From: Ruminococcus sp.
GTDB taxonomy: Bacteria; Bacillota; Clostridia; Oscillospirales; Ruminococcaceae
DNA length: 62,227 bases
Direction of reading: 5' to 3'
Assembly: GCA_017521805.1 (NCBI GenBank)
Contig: JAFXDK010000035.1
Location: forward strand, 1-62,227
Position 1 is the stretch's first letter, and the number at the start of each line of letters is the position of its first letter. Positions 62,135 through 62,227 of this stretch are shown in pieces. The notes under the pieces were generated by a model. That model was not told the DNA's origin, made no database searches, and saw only the letters and a program-made list of their open reading frames with translations. The translations under genes and the position numbers were made by a program.

Positions 62135-62227
62135 TATAGATATGAAAGTAAGACAGAAAAGCTTCTTTGATGAAGAAAATAGAATGGAAAAGATAAGTAA
62201 AATAGGCGATCCTTTAGAGATGCTGAA
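62088..62227 (+). mobile_element. Left end of an IS5/IS1182-like insertion sequence
   Basis: A likely terminal repeat starts with GGGCATCTCTAAAAACC at about 62088. A TATAAT-containing promoter region follows (62128-62134), and then a transposase start. The element continues past the window, so the other end and the target duplication cannot be seen. The left boundary is an estimate. Confidence 0.6.
62142..62227 (+). CDS. Transposase N-terminus, IS5/IS1182-like, cut by window edge
   Basis: 28 codons from the ATG at 62142: MKVRQKSFFDEENRMEKIS, then KIGDPLEML. The pattern xxQxSxFDEExRxEKxSKxGDPLExL is the usual start of IS1182-type transposases of the IS5 superfamily. It stays open to the end of the window. 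The catalytic DDE domain lies beyond it. Confidence 0.75.
   Translation, partial: MKVRQKSFFDEENRMEKISKIGDPLEML

Noticed and set aside
1-62227. CRISPR arrays, prophage modules or rRNA genes.
   Set aside because: No regularly spaced repeats, phage structural genes or rRNA sequence were seen on either strand.

Overview
The window reads as chromosomal DNA of a low-GC, Gram-positive, plant-fibre-degrading Clostridia, most likely a cellulosome-producing Ruminococcus. Reasons: four secreted proteins end in dockerin modules (GH5 cellulase, C1A cysteine protease, CotH-type protein, GH9 cellulase), BspA-type leucine-rich-repeat proteins and a T-box-controlled asnS-asnA operon are present, ribosome sites are strong AGGAGG types, and many promoters match TTGACA-17-TATAAT. 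The species is an inference; no rRNA is present.

Layout. 1-6 kb: a truncated secreted protein, two copies of a structured repeat, an MFS transporter, and a minus-strand response regulator / ABC transporter / histidine kinase cluster with a four-copy direct-repeat operator. 6-7.2 kb: a gene-free stretch with its own promoter and terminator, best read as a ~600-nt structured non-coding RNA, then a T-box leader. 7.2-17 kb: asnS, asnA, a cysteine hydrolase, glycogen phosphorylase, two LRR proteins, and an ECF sigma/anti-sigma pair behind a duplicated promoter. 17-31 kb: a SulP transporter, GH5 cellulase, a second two-component system, an EAL phosphodiesterase, pfkA, pyrE and a dockerin-bearing cysteine protease. 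31-42.6 kb: cysK, tRNA-Leu, a run of small metabolic genes, a CotH-dockerin protein, and an MBOAT/DHHW polysaccharide O-acetylation pair. 42.8-48.2 kb: a decayed ABC ATPase, then a tightly coupled five-gene NAD operon. 48.5-55 kb: hflX, a lipoprotein, hslO, a methyltransferase and secA. 55-62 kb: a second, pyrophosphate-type phosphofructokinase behind a pseudoknot-like leader, a PAP2 phosphatase, GH9 cellulase, a two-membrane-protein/XRE operon with three operators, an alpha/beta hydrolase, and the left end of an IS element.

The most interesting system is the NAD operon (43417-48205, minus): NrtR-type Nudix regulator, nicotinamidase, a short PRPP-synthetase-like enzyme, a NAMPT-like transferase, and a NADAR::NadE fusion. 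It contains no nicotinate-mononucleotide adenylyltransferase, yet holds every step needed if the synthetase and transferase work on ADP-ribose, as in phage-type NAD reconstitution. The ~600-nt RNA is the second main lead.

Three loci (SulP 3' end, a small pyrophosphatase-like gene, the ABC remnant) show one-base changes in A6 runs that break or extend the frame. They may be real decay, slippage sites or homopolymer sequencing errors.
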